A stretch of 34,997 bases of DNA from CAYZAW01 sp964476505 (GCA_964476505.1 CAYZAW010000020.1:1-34997); one strand, 5' to 3'. Positions 13,824 to 22,472 are shown, counted from the stretch's first letter. The notes: generated by a model from the letters alone, not told the origin. Numbers and translations: made by a program.

Positions 13824-16463
13824 ATGATGGAAGAAGCAAAGGAACAAACCAATACGCAAATCGTGATCGGGCTTTTAGCGCATGTAGACGCGGGAAAAAC
13901 CACGCTTGCGGAGAGCCTGCTTTTGCAGGCAAAGGCCATACGCAAGCAAGGCCGCGTGGATCACCGGGATACGTTTTTGGATACGGACATCATCGAGCGG
14001 GCAAGAGGCATCACGGTGCTGACCAAGCCCGCCGTGTTCTCCTATCGCCAAATGACCGTTACCCTGCTTGACACGCCGGGGCATATGGATTTTAGCGCCG
14101 AGGCCGAGCGCTCCGTTGCGGCGCTGGACGCCGCCGTGCTGGTGGTCAGCGCCTCGGAGGGGGTACAGTCTCACACGCGTACGCTTTGGGAGCTTTTACG
14201 CCTGCATCGGGTTCCCGTATTTCTGTTTGTCAACAAAACAGACCTGCCCCATCCGCCTCGCGAGGCGTTTTTGAGCGACCTATCGGAGCAGCTGCAGGGA
14301 ACCTTTGCGGATTTTACGGAAAGTGAAACCGGTGATCCTGAGCGCGTTGCCGAGGGCAGCGAGGCGCTTTTGGAGCGCTGGCTGACAGACGGCAGCCTTC
14401 CAAACGACCTCATTGCAAGCGCGATATCCGAGCGCGGGCTGTTCCCCGTTATATTTGGCTCTGCCCTGAAAAACGAGGGCACGGACAGGCTGTTGGCGCT
14501 CTTTGACCTATATGCACGCCCCGCTTTGCCGGAGCCCGTGTTCGGCGCACGGGTCATCAAGGTTTCCTACGAGGGCGCAGACCGCCTCACATGGCTTAAG
14601 ATCACCGGAGGCAGCCTCCGGGTAAAGGATACCCTTTCCAACATCCGCGCCGGTATGCCGGAGGGCACGGCATGGTTTGAAAAGATCAACGAAATACGCC
14701 TGTATTCCGGCACAAAACTAACGCCGCTCAACGAAGCGCTGCCGGGCTGCGTATGCGCCGTAACGGGACTAACAAAAACCTACGCAGGCGAGGGGCTGGG
14801 CTGTGAGATGGATTCCCCCCTGCCGCTTTTGACCCCGGTCATTAGCTATGCCATCCTGCTGCCCGCCGGTGCAAACAAAACCGACGCTTTGCAAAAGCTA
14901 AGGCGGCTGGCGGATGAAGACCCGCTTTTGCGCATCGAAAGCGATGAGGAGACCGGCGAGCTTCGCGCCGCGCTTATGGGGCAGGTACAGTCCGAGGTGG
15001 TCAGGCAGCGCGCCCATGACCGCTTTGGGCTGGATATTTCCTTTGGCGCAGGCCGCGTGCTATACCGGGAAACCATAGAAGGCACCGTTACCGGCATTGG
15101 GCACTTTGAGCCGCTGCGGCATTTTGCCCATGTGGAGCTTAGAATCTCACCCGCACCCAGAGGCAGCGGTCTGCAATGCTTTAGCGAGGTCAGCGCAGAT
15201 GTGCTTGCAAAAAACTGGCAGCGTTTGATATTAACCCACCTAACCGAACGGGTGCACCGGGGCGTACTCATAGGCGCGCCCGTCACCGACCTTTCTATTG
15301 CCGTCACCTACGCAAAGGCGCACCTCAAGCATACCGAGGGCGGCGATTTTCGGGAGGCCACCTACCGCGCCCTGCGCCAAGGACTGATGCAAGCAAAAAG
15401 CGTATTGCTGGAGCCGTATTACAGGTTCCGCTTGCGCCTGCCCGCCGAAAACCTAGGCCGCGCCATGACGGATATCCGCCGGATGAACGGGGAGACCGAG
15501 CCGCCCCAACTGACCGGCAATGAAGCGCTTCTGACCGGCTCGTTGCCCGTTGCCGCCGTTGGAGATTACGCAAGAGAGCTGACCGCGTATACCCACGGGC
15601 TGGGCAAGCTCAGCCTTTCCGCCGGGGAGTACCGCCCCTGCCATAACGCAAGCGAAGTGATCGCCATGGCTGCATATCAGCCCGAAAGCGACCTTCGCAA
15701 TACGCCGGATTCCGTGTTCTGCGCGGGAGGCGCAGGCTTTACCGTAAAGTGGAACGAGGTTGAAGCCTACATGAAGCAGCAGCGGGCACAAACCGCAGAC
15801 CTAAAGCTGCGCACGCCTGCCCCCCGCCCCTCCGGCTCCGATCTTGACGCGGAATTGAAGGCCATCTATGAACGCACCTATGGCCCGATCAAGGATGTTT
15901 CCGCGCTTTACGAACGGCGAAAGACCCGGTTGCCCGAGGATACGCCCGCGCTTTTGATGCGCCTGCCGCCCGAGCAGACCTTCCTTTTGGTAGACGGGTA
16001 TAACATATTGTTTGCGTGGGACAAGCTGCAAAACGCCGCAAGAGAGCATATCGGCAAGGCGCGGGAAATGCTTGTTCGTTCCCTTGTGAATTATCAGGCT
16101 TTACGCAACTGCAATCTTATTTTGGTGTTTGACGCGTACAAGGTCACAGGCGGTGTGGAGCGCATCGAGCAGGTTGGCGGCGTTCATGTGGTATACACAA
16201 GAGAAGCGGAGATCGCAGACGTTTATATCGAAAAGGTCACGCAGATTCTTGAACGGCAGCATGCCGAAGTGCGCGTAGCGACCTCCGACGGCTTAGAGCA
16301 GGTGATCGTGATGGGCAAGGGAGCGCTTCGCGTTAGCGCACGCACGTTTATTGCGGAGCTGGAGCAGGCAGAACGGGAGCTTGCCGCTCTGTTGGCGCAA
16401 AACAACGCAAAAAACAGCGGGCGCTACCGCATATGGGAAATCGAGCCAAAAAGCTTTTCCTGA
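13824..16463 (+). CDS. TetM/EF-G-like translation GTPase fused to YacP/Rae1-type NYN nuclease
   Basis: An 879-residue fusion. Residues 14 to about 650 are an EF-G/TetM-like ribosomal GTPase: G1 AHVDAGKTT (19-27), RARGITV (switch I), DTPGH (83-87), NKTDL (137-141) and GSALKN. Further domains follow, as in ribosomal protection proteins. A linker leads to a NYN_YacP domain from about 718: FLLVDGYNILFAW with Asp724, LILVFDAYKVTGG, VVYTREAEIADVYIEKV and VATSDGLEQVIV. B. subtilis YacP (Rae1) cuts mRNA in the ribosomal A site. I infer that the GTPase brings the nuclease to ribosomes, or the reverse. Tetracycline resistance should not be assumed. There is no Shine-Dalgarno before ATG 13824, and a -10 box lies seven bases upstream, suggesting a leaderless mRNA. 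Some Clostridia carry this fusion as far as I recall. Confidence 0.9.
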   Translation: MMEEAKEQTNTQIVIGLLAHVDAGKTTLAESLLLQAKAIRKQGRVDHRDTFLDTDIIERARGITVLTKPAVFSYRQMTVTLLDTPGHMDFSAEAERSVAALDAAVLVVSASEGVQSHTRTLWELLRLHRVPVFLFVNKTDLPHPPREAFLSDLSEQLQGTFADFTESETGDPERVAEGSEALLERWLTDGSLPNDLIASAISERGLFPVIFGSALKNEGTDRLLALFDLYARPALPEPVFGARVIKVSYEGADRLTWLKITGGSLRVKDTLSNIRAGMPEGTAWFEKINEIRLYSGTKLTPLNEALPGCVCAVTGLTKTYAGEGLGCEMDSPLPLLTPVISYAILLPAGANKTDALQKLRRLADEDPLLRIESDEETGELRAALMGQVQSEVVRQRAHDRFGLDISFGAGRVLYRETIEGTVTGIGHFEPLRHFAHVELRISPAPRGSGLQCFSEVSADVLAKNWQRLILTHLTERVHRGVLIGAPVTDLSIAVTYAKAHLKHTEGGDFREATYRALRQGLMQAKSVLLEPYYRFRLRLPAENLGRAMTDIRRMNGETEPPQLTGNEALLTGSLPVAAVGDYARELTAYTHGLGKLSLSAGEYRPCHNASEVIAMAAYQPESDLRNTPDSVFCAGGAGFTVKWNEVEAYMKQQRAQTADLKLRTPAPRPSGSDLDAELKAIYERTYGPIKDVSALYERRKTRLPEDTPALLMRLPPEQTFLLVDGYNILFAWDKLQNAAREHIGKAREMLVRSLVNYQALRNCNLILVFDAYKVTGGVERIEQVGGVHVVYTREAEIADVYIEKVTQILERQHAEVRVATSDGLEQVIVMGKGALRVSARTFIAELEQAERELAALLAQNNAKNSGRYRIWEIEPKSFS

Positions 16464-16509
16464 AGGAATGCATCTATGCCGGATTTCAATAACAGTTTCA
16501 ACGCACGAT

Positions 16510-16541
16510 AAAACGGATCGATGCAGTTATCGACCCGTTTT
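16510..16541 (+). terminator. Terminator after the GTPase-nuclease gene
   Basis: A 13-bp stem with one mismatch, AAAACGGATCGAT (16510-16522) with ATCGACCCGTTTT (16529-16541), loop GCAGTT. The stem ends in T residues. Confidence 0.7.
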
Positions 16542-16616
16542 ACATGTGAATACGTTGCTTCGTTTTACGCAGACGGTTTACTACCGTATGCAAGCGTCGT
16601 TAAAAGCGTTGCCCCG

Positions 16617-17045
16617 TCAGCCGCGAAAATCGATCTCGTAGCAAGCGCCGTTGGCGATCAGCACACCGTCCGTTAACCGCACGCAGAGGATAACGGTGTT
16701 CTCGTCGCTAAAATCGTTATGTCCGTTATCGATCCATGCGGCATACGCTTTTCTTAGCTTGTTCGCTATATCTTTGTTTTCTTCCTTGCAGAAGTATCCC
16801 CTGTTCTCGCCCGTACCGTGGGCTGTGAACCACTCCCCGGAGATGGCCACCGCAGGGTTTTTTATGACCTGCTTCATTTTACCGGAAAGCGCATGGGTGA
16901 TGATGTAAAACGCGCCGTCCTCGTAATACCCGTCCACCGTGCGAACGTGGGGCATGCCGTTTTCCACCGTTGCCAGCGCGATCAGGCTGTCCTTGCTAAA
17001 GCGTTCCACAAGAATGTCTTCTATTTCCTTTGTGCGTGGCTGCAT
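16617..17045 (-). CDS. Pyridoxamine 5'-phosphate oxidase-fold protein
   Basis: A 142-residue split-barrel flavin-binding type protein. LIALATVENGMPHVRTVDGYYEDGAFYIIT is the first barrel hairpin, with the usual small-polar-aromatic pattern. KMKQVIKNPAVAISGEWF is the cofactor-facing strand, and FSDENTVILCVRLTDGVLI closes the barrel. Such proteins bind FMN or F420, or are inert relatives; the substrate cannot be told. AAAGGAA lies ten bases before the ATG at 17045. Monocistronic. Confidence 0.85.
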   Translation of the reverse strand: MQPRTKEIEDILVERFSKDSLIALATVENGMPHVRTVDGYYEDGAFYIITHALSGKMKQVIKNPAVAISGEWFTAHGTGENRGYFCKEENKDIANKLRKAYAAWIDNGHNDFSDENTVILCVRLTDGVLIANGACYEIDFRG

Positions 17046-17152
17046 ACTGTTCTTGTTCCTTTCGATGTTTCCGTTATTGTATCATACCCGCGCAGTCTTG
17101 GCACGGGGTTCGTGTTCCGGCAGCCTGCTGATTATAGTGGATCGTCTTTCGC

Positions 17153-17181
17153 TTGACTGCTCCCTTGCGCTTGTTTCATAT
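17153..17181 (+). promoter_or_regulatory. Possible promoter of the cysteine-rich protein gene
   Basis: TTGACT (17153-17158), 17-base spacer, TCATAT (17176-17181). The -35 box is good, the -10 box weak. Confidence 0.35.
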
Positions 17182-17271
17182 GTCGTATGCCGCCCTGCCG
17201 GGTATGCCGTTTACAAACGGCGCTCCACCAAGTAAAATAGAAACGCATTCTTGCCAAGGAGGCCGCCTGCT

Positions 17272-17568
17272 ATGGAACAAAAGCCCACGATAAACGCCGA
17301 CCCCGCCAAATGCCGGTACTCCTTTTTTCAGCACACGGCCTGCGAGTTCTTCCCCTGCCACAAAACCGAGCAGCCCGAGCGCTTTAACTGCCTATTTTGC
17401 TACTGCCCGCTATATGCGCTGGGAGAGCGCTGCGGCGGTGCGTTCACCTATACAAAAGCAGGCGTTAAGGACTGCACAAACTGCCTGTTCCCTCATCAGC
17501 CGGAGAACTATCTAGCGGTCACCGGCCGTTTTTCGGAGCTTTGCGCACTTGCCGCAAAAGCATACTAA
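17272..17568 (+). CDS. Cysteine-rich small domain protein (PF04071 type)
   Basis: A 98-residue protein with ten cysteines (residues 14, 24, 29, 40, 43, 45, 54, 68, 71, 91). The pattern FFQHTACEFFPCH, FNCLFCYCPLYALGERCGG and KDCTNCLFPHQPENY is the cysteine-rich small domain, a presumed metal-binding module. It is found alone or fused to cobalamin-pathway proteins. No cobalamin genes are near. AAGGAGG lies ten bases before ATG 17272, which decides the start against an upstream ATG at 17251. Confidence 0.85.
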   Translation: MEQKPTINADPAKCRYSFFQHTACEFFPCHKTEQPERFNCLFCYCPLYALGERCGGAFTYTKAGVKDCTNCLFPHQPENYLAVTGRFSELCALAAKAY

Positions 17569-17631
17569 CACCCGCCGCCGAACGGCATTTCGGCAAAAAA
17601 ACTGCGGCATAGCGCCGCATGAGGTATGGAT

Positions 17632-18177
17632 ATGAAACGTTTGCTTCCCGTTATGATTATCATTGCGTTGTTATTACTGGCCGGGTGCAGCTTGCTTCCC
17701 CCGGAAGCTGCCCCAAGCGCCTCGCCGCTGATCGCCTTGGATGCGGAGGTCACGCCCGTTTCCCCTGTTTGCACACCTGCGGAGGCACCCAATACCGCCG
17801 AGGAAAAAGCATCGTCAGTCACAGAGAACCAACCGTCCTCTACGTTTTTGACCTATTCCAACGTGACCGTCACCGCCTATGAAGCAGGCGAAGCCCTGTC
17901 CGTAACCGAATTGTCCGATGTATCCGACATCCAAGCGGTGCAGGATATCGTGTTTGATTATATGCTCAAGTCCGCCGCATGGGAGGGCGTTGAGGTATCG
18001 GAATTGGAGAAATACGTTGAAATATCCTTTGACTGGACGGCAAACGCCGTGCGGCAGGTATATTACCAGTACGACATGGACGGCACGCACGTATTGCAGC
18101 CCGCAGAAGGCATGTATACCGTTATGAGCGACAAGGCCTACCAAACGCTGCTTGGTTTGTTAAGCGCCGCAAAATAG
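17632..18177 (+). CDS. Putative lipoprotein, unknown function
   Basis: A 181-residue secreted lipoprotein. MKRLLPVMIIIALLLLAGCS is a complete type II signal peptide with the lipobox LLAGC and Cys19. A low-complexity Ala/Pro/Glu linker (about 20-75) leads to a compact alpha/beta domain of about 100 residues that I do not recognise (FDYMLKSAAWEGVEVSELEK, then VRQVYYQYDMDGTHVLQ). GAGG at 17621-17624 fits ATG 17632 (seven-base gap) better than ATG 17626. It follows the cysteine-rich gene by 63 bases and may be co-transcribed. Confidence 0.75.
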   Translation: MKRLLPVMIIIALLLLAGCSLLPPEAAPSASPLIALDAEVTPVSPVCTPAEAPNTAEEKASSVTENQPSSTFLTYSNVTVTAYEAGEALSVTELSDVSDIQAVQDIVFDYMLKSAAWEGVEVSELEKYVEISFDWTANAVRQVYYQYDMDGTHVLQPAEGMYTVMSDKAYQTLLGLLSAAK

Positions 18178-18190
18178 CATACCCTGCGCG

Positions 18191-18856
18191 CTATTCCTCT
18201 TCCTCGATCATGCCAAAGCCCGCAACGTCCGTGACCGGCAAAGACAGCAATATGGCGCCCGCCTCGGATTTAGGCCCCGCCAGCCGCAACACGGATTCCA
18301 TGATGGCAGTTTTGTTTTCCGCCTTGGCAACGATGAGCACGATCTCCTTTTCCTGCGCAATAGAAACCTGAAAGAACTTTTCCGCATTGGCGGCTCCCGT
18401 GCCCTTGGCGTGCAGCACCGTGCCTCCGGCAGCGCCCGCCGCTCTTGCCGCGTCCATTACGGCATCCGTATATCCTTCGTTTGCTATCGCCAATATCAAC
18501 TCGTATTCAAAGCGCAATTCCGGCGCTTTCTTTTTTGCCTGCCCGCCGCTTAAATATGCCAATGTACTGCCACCTCCCACGCTTTTTACCGGTACGGATA
18601 TCACTACACCGTTGCCCGGCGCATCAATATACAGCCGCCGTTTTTCTTCCCGTATCAGCGTCGCCGTTTGCTCCTCCGTGGCAACCGCCATTACGATTCG
18701 CCTTTCTCTGGACTCCAGCCCCAACAGCTCCAGCGTGCTTTTTAACGCCGTACCGCGCCCCAACAATTCCAACGTGACCGGGATCGCCAGCTTCTTTAGG
18801 ATATCCGCCATGATCCTCTGCCCGTTGGGATTGATGATAGAAATTACATAATTCAT
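18191..18856 (-). CDS. P-II-like regulatory protein (tandem), DUF1538 partner
   Basis: A 221-residue soluble protein made of two ferredoxin-like, GlnB/P-II-like halves. The second half is clearest: ELILAIANEGYTDAVMDAAR, then AAGAAGGTVLHAKGTGA with the family's Gly-rich turn, and EIVLIVAKAENKTAIMESVL. The first half (MNYVISIINPNGQRIMADIL, then LELLGLESRERRIVMAVAT) follows the same pattern in weaker form. P-II proteins bind ATP/ADP or nucleotide signals and gate membrane transporters. It begins four bases after the DUF1538 gene ends, so the two are one operon and probably one complex. Confidence 0.75.
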   Translation of the reverse strand: MNYVISIINPNGQRIMADILKKLAIPVTLELLGRGTALKSTLELLGLESRERRIVMAVATEEQTATLIREEKRRLYIDAPGNGVVISVPVKSVGGGSTLAYLSGGQAKKKAPELRFEYELILAIANEGYTDAVMDAARAAGAAGGTVLHAKGTGAANAEKFFQVSIAQEKEIVLIVAKAENKTAIMESVLRLAGPKSEAGAILLSLPVTDVAGFGMIEEEE

Positions 18857-18860
18857 CCCG

Positions 18861-20390
18861 TCACCCCCAAAGCTCGATGATATCGCTGTCTCCGTACACC
18901 GGCTCCGCCGCCGCCTGCTGTTTGCTGCGCCCGTAAGCCACGCCCATGATCTGTATGGTGATAAGCGGCATCATGGCTACCAGCGCCACCACACCAAAGG
19001 CATCGCTTAGAGCATTGCCGCCTAAGGCGATGCTGGCACCCACCATAAATTGCAGCATAAACGTAGTGGTCATAGGGCCGGAGGCCACGCCGCCGGAGTC
19101 AAAGGCAATGGCGGTGTAAATATCCGGCACAAAAAAGGAAAGCAGTAGCGCCAGCCCATAGCCCGGCAGCAAAAACCAAAGCAGCGAAATACCGGTGACC
19201 ACGCGCAGCATGGAAAGCCCCATGGCAAGCGCGATGGCGATGCAAAGGCTCCGCTTGATCAGCTTGCCGGGAATAGCGCCCGCGCTGACCTCCTCTATCT
19301 GCTTTTGCAGCACATACACCGCCGGCTCCGCCGACAGAATGAACCAGCCTAAGAGCATGGAAAGCGGAATCAGCAGGTATTTTGTCCAGCTCTGGGTCAG
19401 CTTTGCACCAAGCACCGCCCCCAGCGAGGAAAAGCCCACGTTGACCCCGGTCAAAAACAGCACCAGCCCAATATAAGTAAACAGAATACCTGTGCAGATC
19501 TTTAAAAATCCGCGAAGTGGCATTTTAAAGAAAACCAATTGAAACAGCACAAACAGCACCGTAATAGGTGCCAATGCCACCGCCATTTCCTTGAGATATA
19601 CAGGTATCGCCGTTAGATAGGACATGCCTAGCTGCGCGGTGTTCTCCCAGCTTAACGCGGCAATGTTTGCTGGTTGTCCGCTGCCCTTGGAAAAGAACCC
19701 CAACACCAGCACCGCAAGGATGGGGCCGATGGAGCTTAAAGCCACCAAGCCGAAGCTATCCGCCTCGGCCTTTTTGTCGCTTCGGATATTGGCAACACCA
19801 ACGCCCAGCGCCAGAATAAATGGCACCGTCATGGGGCCGGTTGTCACGCCGCCCGAATCGAAGGCAACGCCTAAAAAGTCTTGATCCGTAAACGCCGCCA
19901 GCAAAAACGCCAGCCCGTAAAACACCATCAGCAAACGCCTAAGCTTCATGCCGGTGATGATGCGAAGCATGCACAGCGCCAGAAAAAATCCCACGCCAAG
20001 GCTTACCGCCGCAATCAAAAGCGTCGTGTCGATATGCGGCACGGTATACGCCAGCACCTGCAGATCCGGCTCCGCTACGGTGATGGCAACGCCTAATATG
20101 AAGCTGATACTAAGTATCAGCCCAAGCTTTCTGGACTTTGTAAGCGCCGTGCCTATTCTAGTGCCGATGGGCGTCATGGCACTTTCCGCGCCTATGGCAA
20201 ATATCCCCATACCGGCGGCAAGCATCACCGCGCCTATTAAAAAGGACAGCATCAGGTCTGTTGGAATTGGCGCAACGGACAGGCATAATAACGATACGAT
20301 CAGTACGATCGGCAATACGGAGACGGCTGATTCCCGCAATTTTTCCGCAGCAAGCGTGCGTTTCAATAAGATAGGCTTCCGGCTGATCAT
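18861..20390 (-). CDS. DUF1538 family integral membrane protein
   Basis: A 509-residue polytopic protein with about 12-14 hydrophobic segments and an internal duplication. AFDSGGVTTGPMTVPFILAL in the first half and AFDSGGVASGPMTTTFMLQF in the second are near copies and are the family hallmark. This inverted- or tandem-repeat layout with a Gly-rich re-entrant motif is typical of secondary transporters or channels, but the substrate is unknown. The start at 20390 (MISRKPILLKRTL) follows AAGAAGGTG; the frame is open to 20483. A minus-strand promoter with TATAAT (20454-20459) lies between these two points, which supports the shorter form. Confidence 0.88.
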   Translation of the reverse strand: MISRKPILLKRTLAAEKLRESAVSVLPIVLIVSLLCLSVAPIPTDLMLSFLIGAVMLAAGMGIFAIGAESAMTPIGTRIGTALTKSRKLGLILSISFILGVAITVAEPDLQVLAYTVPHIDTTLLIAAVSLGVGFFLALCMLRIITGMKLRRLLMVFYGLAFLLAAFTDQDFLGVAFDSGGVTTGPMTVPFILALGVGVANIRSDKKAEADSFGLVALSSIGPILAVLVLGFFSKGSGQPANIAALSWENTAQLGMSYLTAIPVYLKEMAVALAPITVLFVLFQLVFFKMPLRGFLKICTGILFTYIGLVLFLTGVNVGFSSLGAVLGAKLTQSWTKYLLIPLSMLLGWFILSAEPAVYVLQKQIEEVSAGAIPGKLIKRSLCIAIALAMGLSMLRVVTGISLLWFLLPGYGLALLLSFFVPDIYTAIAFDSGGVASGPMTTTFMLQFMVGASIALGGNALSDAFGVVALVAMMPLITIQIMGVAYGRSKQQAAAEPVYGDSDIIELWG

Positions 20391-20453
20391 GGCACCTTCT
20401 TTCAACGGACAGTATGCCCGGCAGTCGAACGAGTAATAAGCTCCTGTTATATG

Positions 20454-20483
20454 ATTATACCCTGCCCCGTTTCCTCCCGGCAA
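20454..20483 (-). promoter_or_regulatory. Promoter of the DUF1538/P-II operon
   Basis: Minus strand: TTGCCG (complement of 20478-20483), 18-base spacer, perfect TATAAT (complement of 20454-20459). The transcript would start about 55 bases before the ATG. Confidence 0.6.
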
Positions 20484-20514
20484 TCCTTTCCGCTCATTTT
20501 AGCGAAAAATTCAC

Positions 20515-20554
20515 ACAAAAAAGCCGTTTTCGCCTGTTAATAGGCAAAGCGGCT
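20515..20554 (-). terminator. Terminator of the HD-GYP gene
   Basis: On the minus strand AGCCG/CGGCT pairs outside an inner GCCT/AGGC stem, followed by a six-T run (complement of 20515-20521). It lies 40 bases past the HD-GYP stop. Confidence 0.75.
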
Positions 20555-20592
20555 CTGATTTGCCGCGTATCATACAGTATTATCGCAGGCAT

Positions 20593-21855
20593 TTACACCT
20601 GCGGCACTGTTTCGGTTTTAAGCCTAGCGTATTCGTCCAGCATGGCCTGATACTTTTGGATGATCCCGTTTCGGCTGCTGTCCGTTTCCTGCATGATATC
20701 ATCGTAATGGTCGCACACATAGGCACACAGGGTACCGTCCAACTGCGCTCCTTGCATATCCCGCAATATGGCTATGGTCTTTTCCTTGGGAAAGGGCTCC
20801 TTATAGCTTCTTTTGCTGACCAGCGCGCTTACGATATCCGCCACCGCAACAATGCGCTGCTCCATGCTTAATGCGTCTCCCCGCAGGCCGTGCGGATAGC
20901 CGGAGCCATCCAGCTTTTCATGGTGCCGTATAGCGATCTGGCAGATCTCCTCCGGCACGATGCCGTGAATGATCTGTTCTGTTTCTGCCACATGGGTGCG
21001 CATCACCTGCATTTCCTCCGGGCTCAGCCGCCCCGGATGCTCCAGAATGTCAACGGGGATGGCCACCTTTCCAACATCGTGCAGCAACGCTCCCAAGTAG
21101 ATCATATCCTGCGCATGCTCGTTCAGCCGAAACTGCTTTGCCAGATCCAAGGCGATGGATACCGTATTGACCGTATGCGTTACCGTGTATTCACTGCGAA
21201 AATCGATGGCAAACGCCAGCATCTTTAAATACTCCAGTGCGGTTTTGGGGCATACGCAAAACTGCTTGATTCTGTTATCGTTGATATTACGGTACGATTC
21301 GTTCTCCAAGCATTCAAACAACCGGCGATTCTCAAAGCAGCGGATCGCCAGTTGCACATATTCCGGTTTAAACAAGCGGGCGCTGTTACTGATCAGCGAA
21401 CGAAACAGGGGCTGGTCGTTTCGGTGCAGGTGGGCGATATCGATTCTATCCGCCAGGTGAATCAGCGCCGCATAATCCCGACAGGGAGAATCAATGCCCT
21501 CCAGCTCCTTCCAAGGCGTATGATGGTATAATATCGCCCCCGCCATATCCGACAGCGGAGACATATGCTTTAAAAAAAGATACCAATACACGGCATGGTT
21601 GGTTACGTTCTCGGTCTCAAACTCCACCATGCGGTCGATCTCGTCGGTTTTATATGCGCCGATATCGTGAAACACGCTCAATAAAAACAGCTTTTCCTCA
21701 TCCAGCGGCAAGCCGCCCTCTTCCATAAGCTCGCAGGCGATATACGCCACGCGCTCTCCGTGATCCATCAAGCGCGTGTCCATCCGCTGAAGCGTTTGCC
21801 CCACCGCGTGAATCGCCGCCAAGCTGTCTAGCTCAGTAATAGCTCTGTTGATCAT
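20593..21855 (-). CDS. Dual HD-domain phosphohydrolase with HD-GYP domain
   Basis: A 420-residue cytosolic protein with two HD modules. The N-terminal one has His32, the HD pair at 63-64 (LLSVFHDIGAYK), a YHHTPW motif and LADRID. The C-terminal one is HD-GYP: His in THTVNTVSIALDLA, HD at 259-260 (LLHDVGKVAIP), IRHHEKLDGSGYPHGLRG with GYP at 319-321, and VAVADIVSAL. HD-GYP proteins usually hydrolyse cyclic di-GMP or related dinucleotides. No receiver or sensor domain is attached, so the first HD may sense a ligand. ATG 21855 follows AAGGAAGGCGG; an in-frame ATG at 21882 lacks this. Confidence 0.9.
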   Translation of the reverse strand: MINRAITELDSLAAIHAVGQTLQRMDTRLMDHGERVAYIACELMEEGGLPLDEEKLFLLSVFHDIGAYKTDEIDRMVEFETENVTNHAVYWYLFLKHMSPLSDMAGAILYHHTPWKELEGIDSPCRDYAALIHLADRIDIAHLHRNDQPLFRSLISNSARLFKPEYVQLAIRCFENRRLFECLENESYRNINDNRIKQFCVCPKTALEYLKMLAFAIDFRSEYTVTHTVNTVSIALDLAKQFRLNEHAQDMIYLGALLHDVGKVAIPVDILEHPGRLSPEEMQVMRTHVAETEQIIHGIVPEEICQIAIRHHEKLDGSGYPHGLRGDALSMEQRIVAVADIVSALVSKRSYKEPFPKEKTIAILRDMQGAQLDGTLCAYVCDHYDDIMQETDSSRNGIIQKYQAMLDEYARLKTETVPQV

Positions 21856-21934
21856 TGCCGCCTTCCTTTCCGTATACGCCATTTATCATGCAAACTGCGG
21901 CTTCTAAAACAAAAAGAATGGAACCTGCATGTCG

Positions 21935-21964
21935 TTTACCCATCGGTGTGCTTTATGATACAAT
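21935..21964 (+). promoter_or_regulatory. Probable promoter of the MmcQ/YjbR gene
   Basis: TTTACC (21935-21940), 18-base spacer, TACAAT (21959-21964). The start codon lies 55 bases downstream. Confidence 0.5.
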
Positions 21965-22019
21965 ATCACATACGGCACAAAAAAGCTCCCGTGCCCGCAA
22001 AACTTCACAGGAGGCGCTC

Positions 22020-22400
22020 ATGAACAACTATCCTTGGCTGGACGAGTATTTACAAAGCATGCCCGGTGTAGAAAAGGACTTTAAAGTGGAATGGGAATGG
22101 TTCCGCTATATGCTGCGTGGCAAACTATTTGCCGCCGTTTGCACGCCGGACGAAAACCACGCGCTGCACAAGGGGCGTACGCTGGTCAATTTAAAATGCG
22201 ACCCGGCCTTGGCAGAGCTGTACCGAGCGCAGTATCCGGACGTTGTGCCGGGGTTTTACTGCAATAAGGAGCATTGGAATTCCGTGTATCTGGATGGCAG
22301 CGTGCCGGAGGAAACCGTAAAGGCCATGTGCGATATGGCCTACAACCTGGTTTTTCATAAACTGCCTAAAAAAGTGCAGCGGGAGATCGTGCCGGAATGA
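22020..22400 (+). CDS. MmcQ/YjbR family protein
   Basis: A 126-residue protein of the MmcQ/YjbR (CyaY-like fold) family, small proteins often described as DNA-binding with little experimental support. FRYMLRGKLFAAVCTPDENH, LVNLKCDPALAELYRAQYPD and YCNKEHWNSVYLDGSVPEE are the family blocks, followed by the helix VKAMCDMAYNLVFHKLPKK. AGGAGG lies eight bases before ATG 22020, which fixes the start; the frame is open from 21855. Monocistronic with its own promoter and terminator. Confidence 0.88.
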   Translation: MNNYPWLDEYLQSMPGVEKDFKVEWEWFRYMLRGKLFAAVCTPDENHALHKGRTLVNLKCDPALAELYRAQYPDVVPGFYCNKEHWNSVYLDGSVPEETVKAMCDMAYNLVFHKLPKKVQREIVPE

Positions 22401-22446
22401 CCCGGCGCACGCTTTCCCGCATCGAGCCTTTCTATCCTGCCCTAAG

Positions 22447-22472
22447 CCGCCGCATTTACCGGCGGTTTTTTA
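22447..22472 (+). terminator. Terminator after the MmcQ/YjbR gene
   Basis: CCGCCG (22447-22452) pairs with CGGCGG (22460-22465), followed by TTTTTT. Confidence 0.85.

Noticed and set aside
13824..16463. TetM-like gene as a mobile tetracycline resistance determinant
   Set aside because: It carries a YacP nuclease fusion, matches neighbouring codon use, and is not next to any conjugative-element gene.
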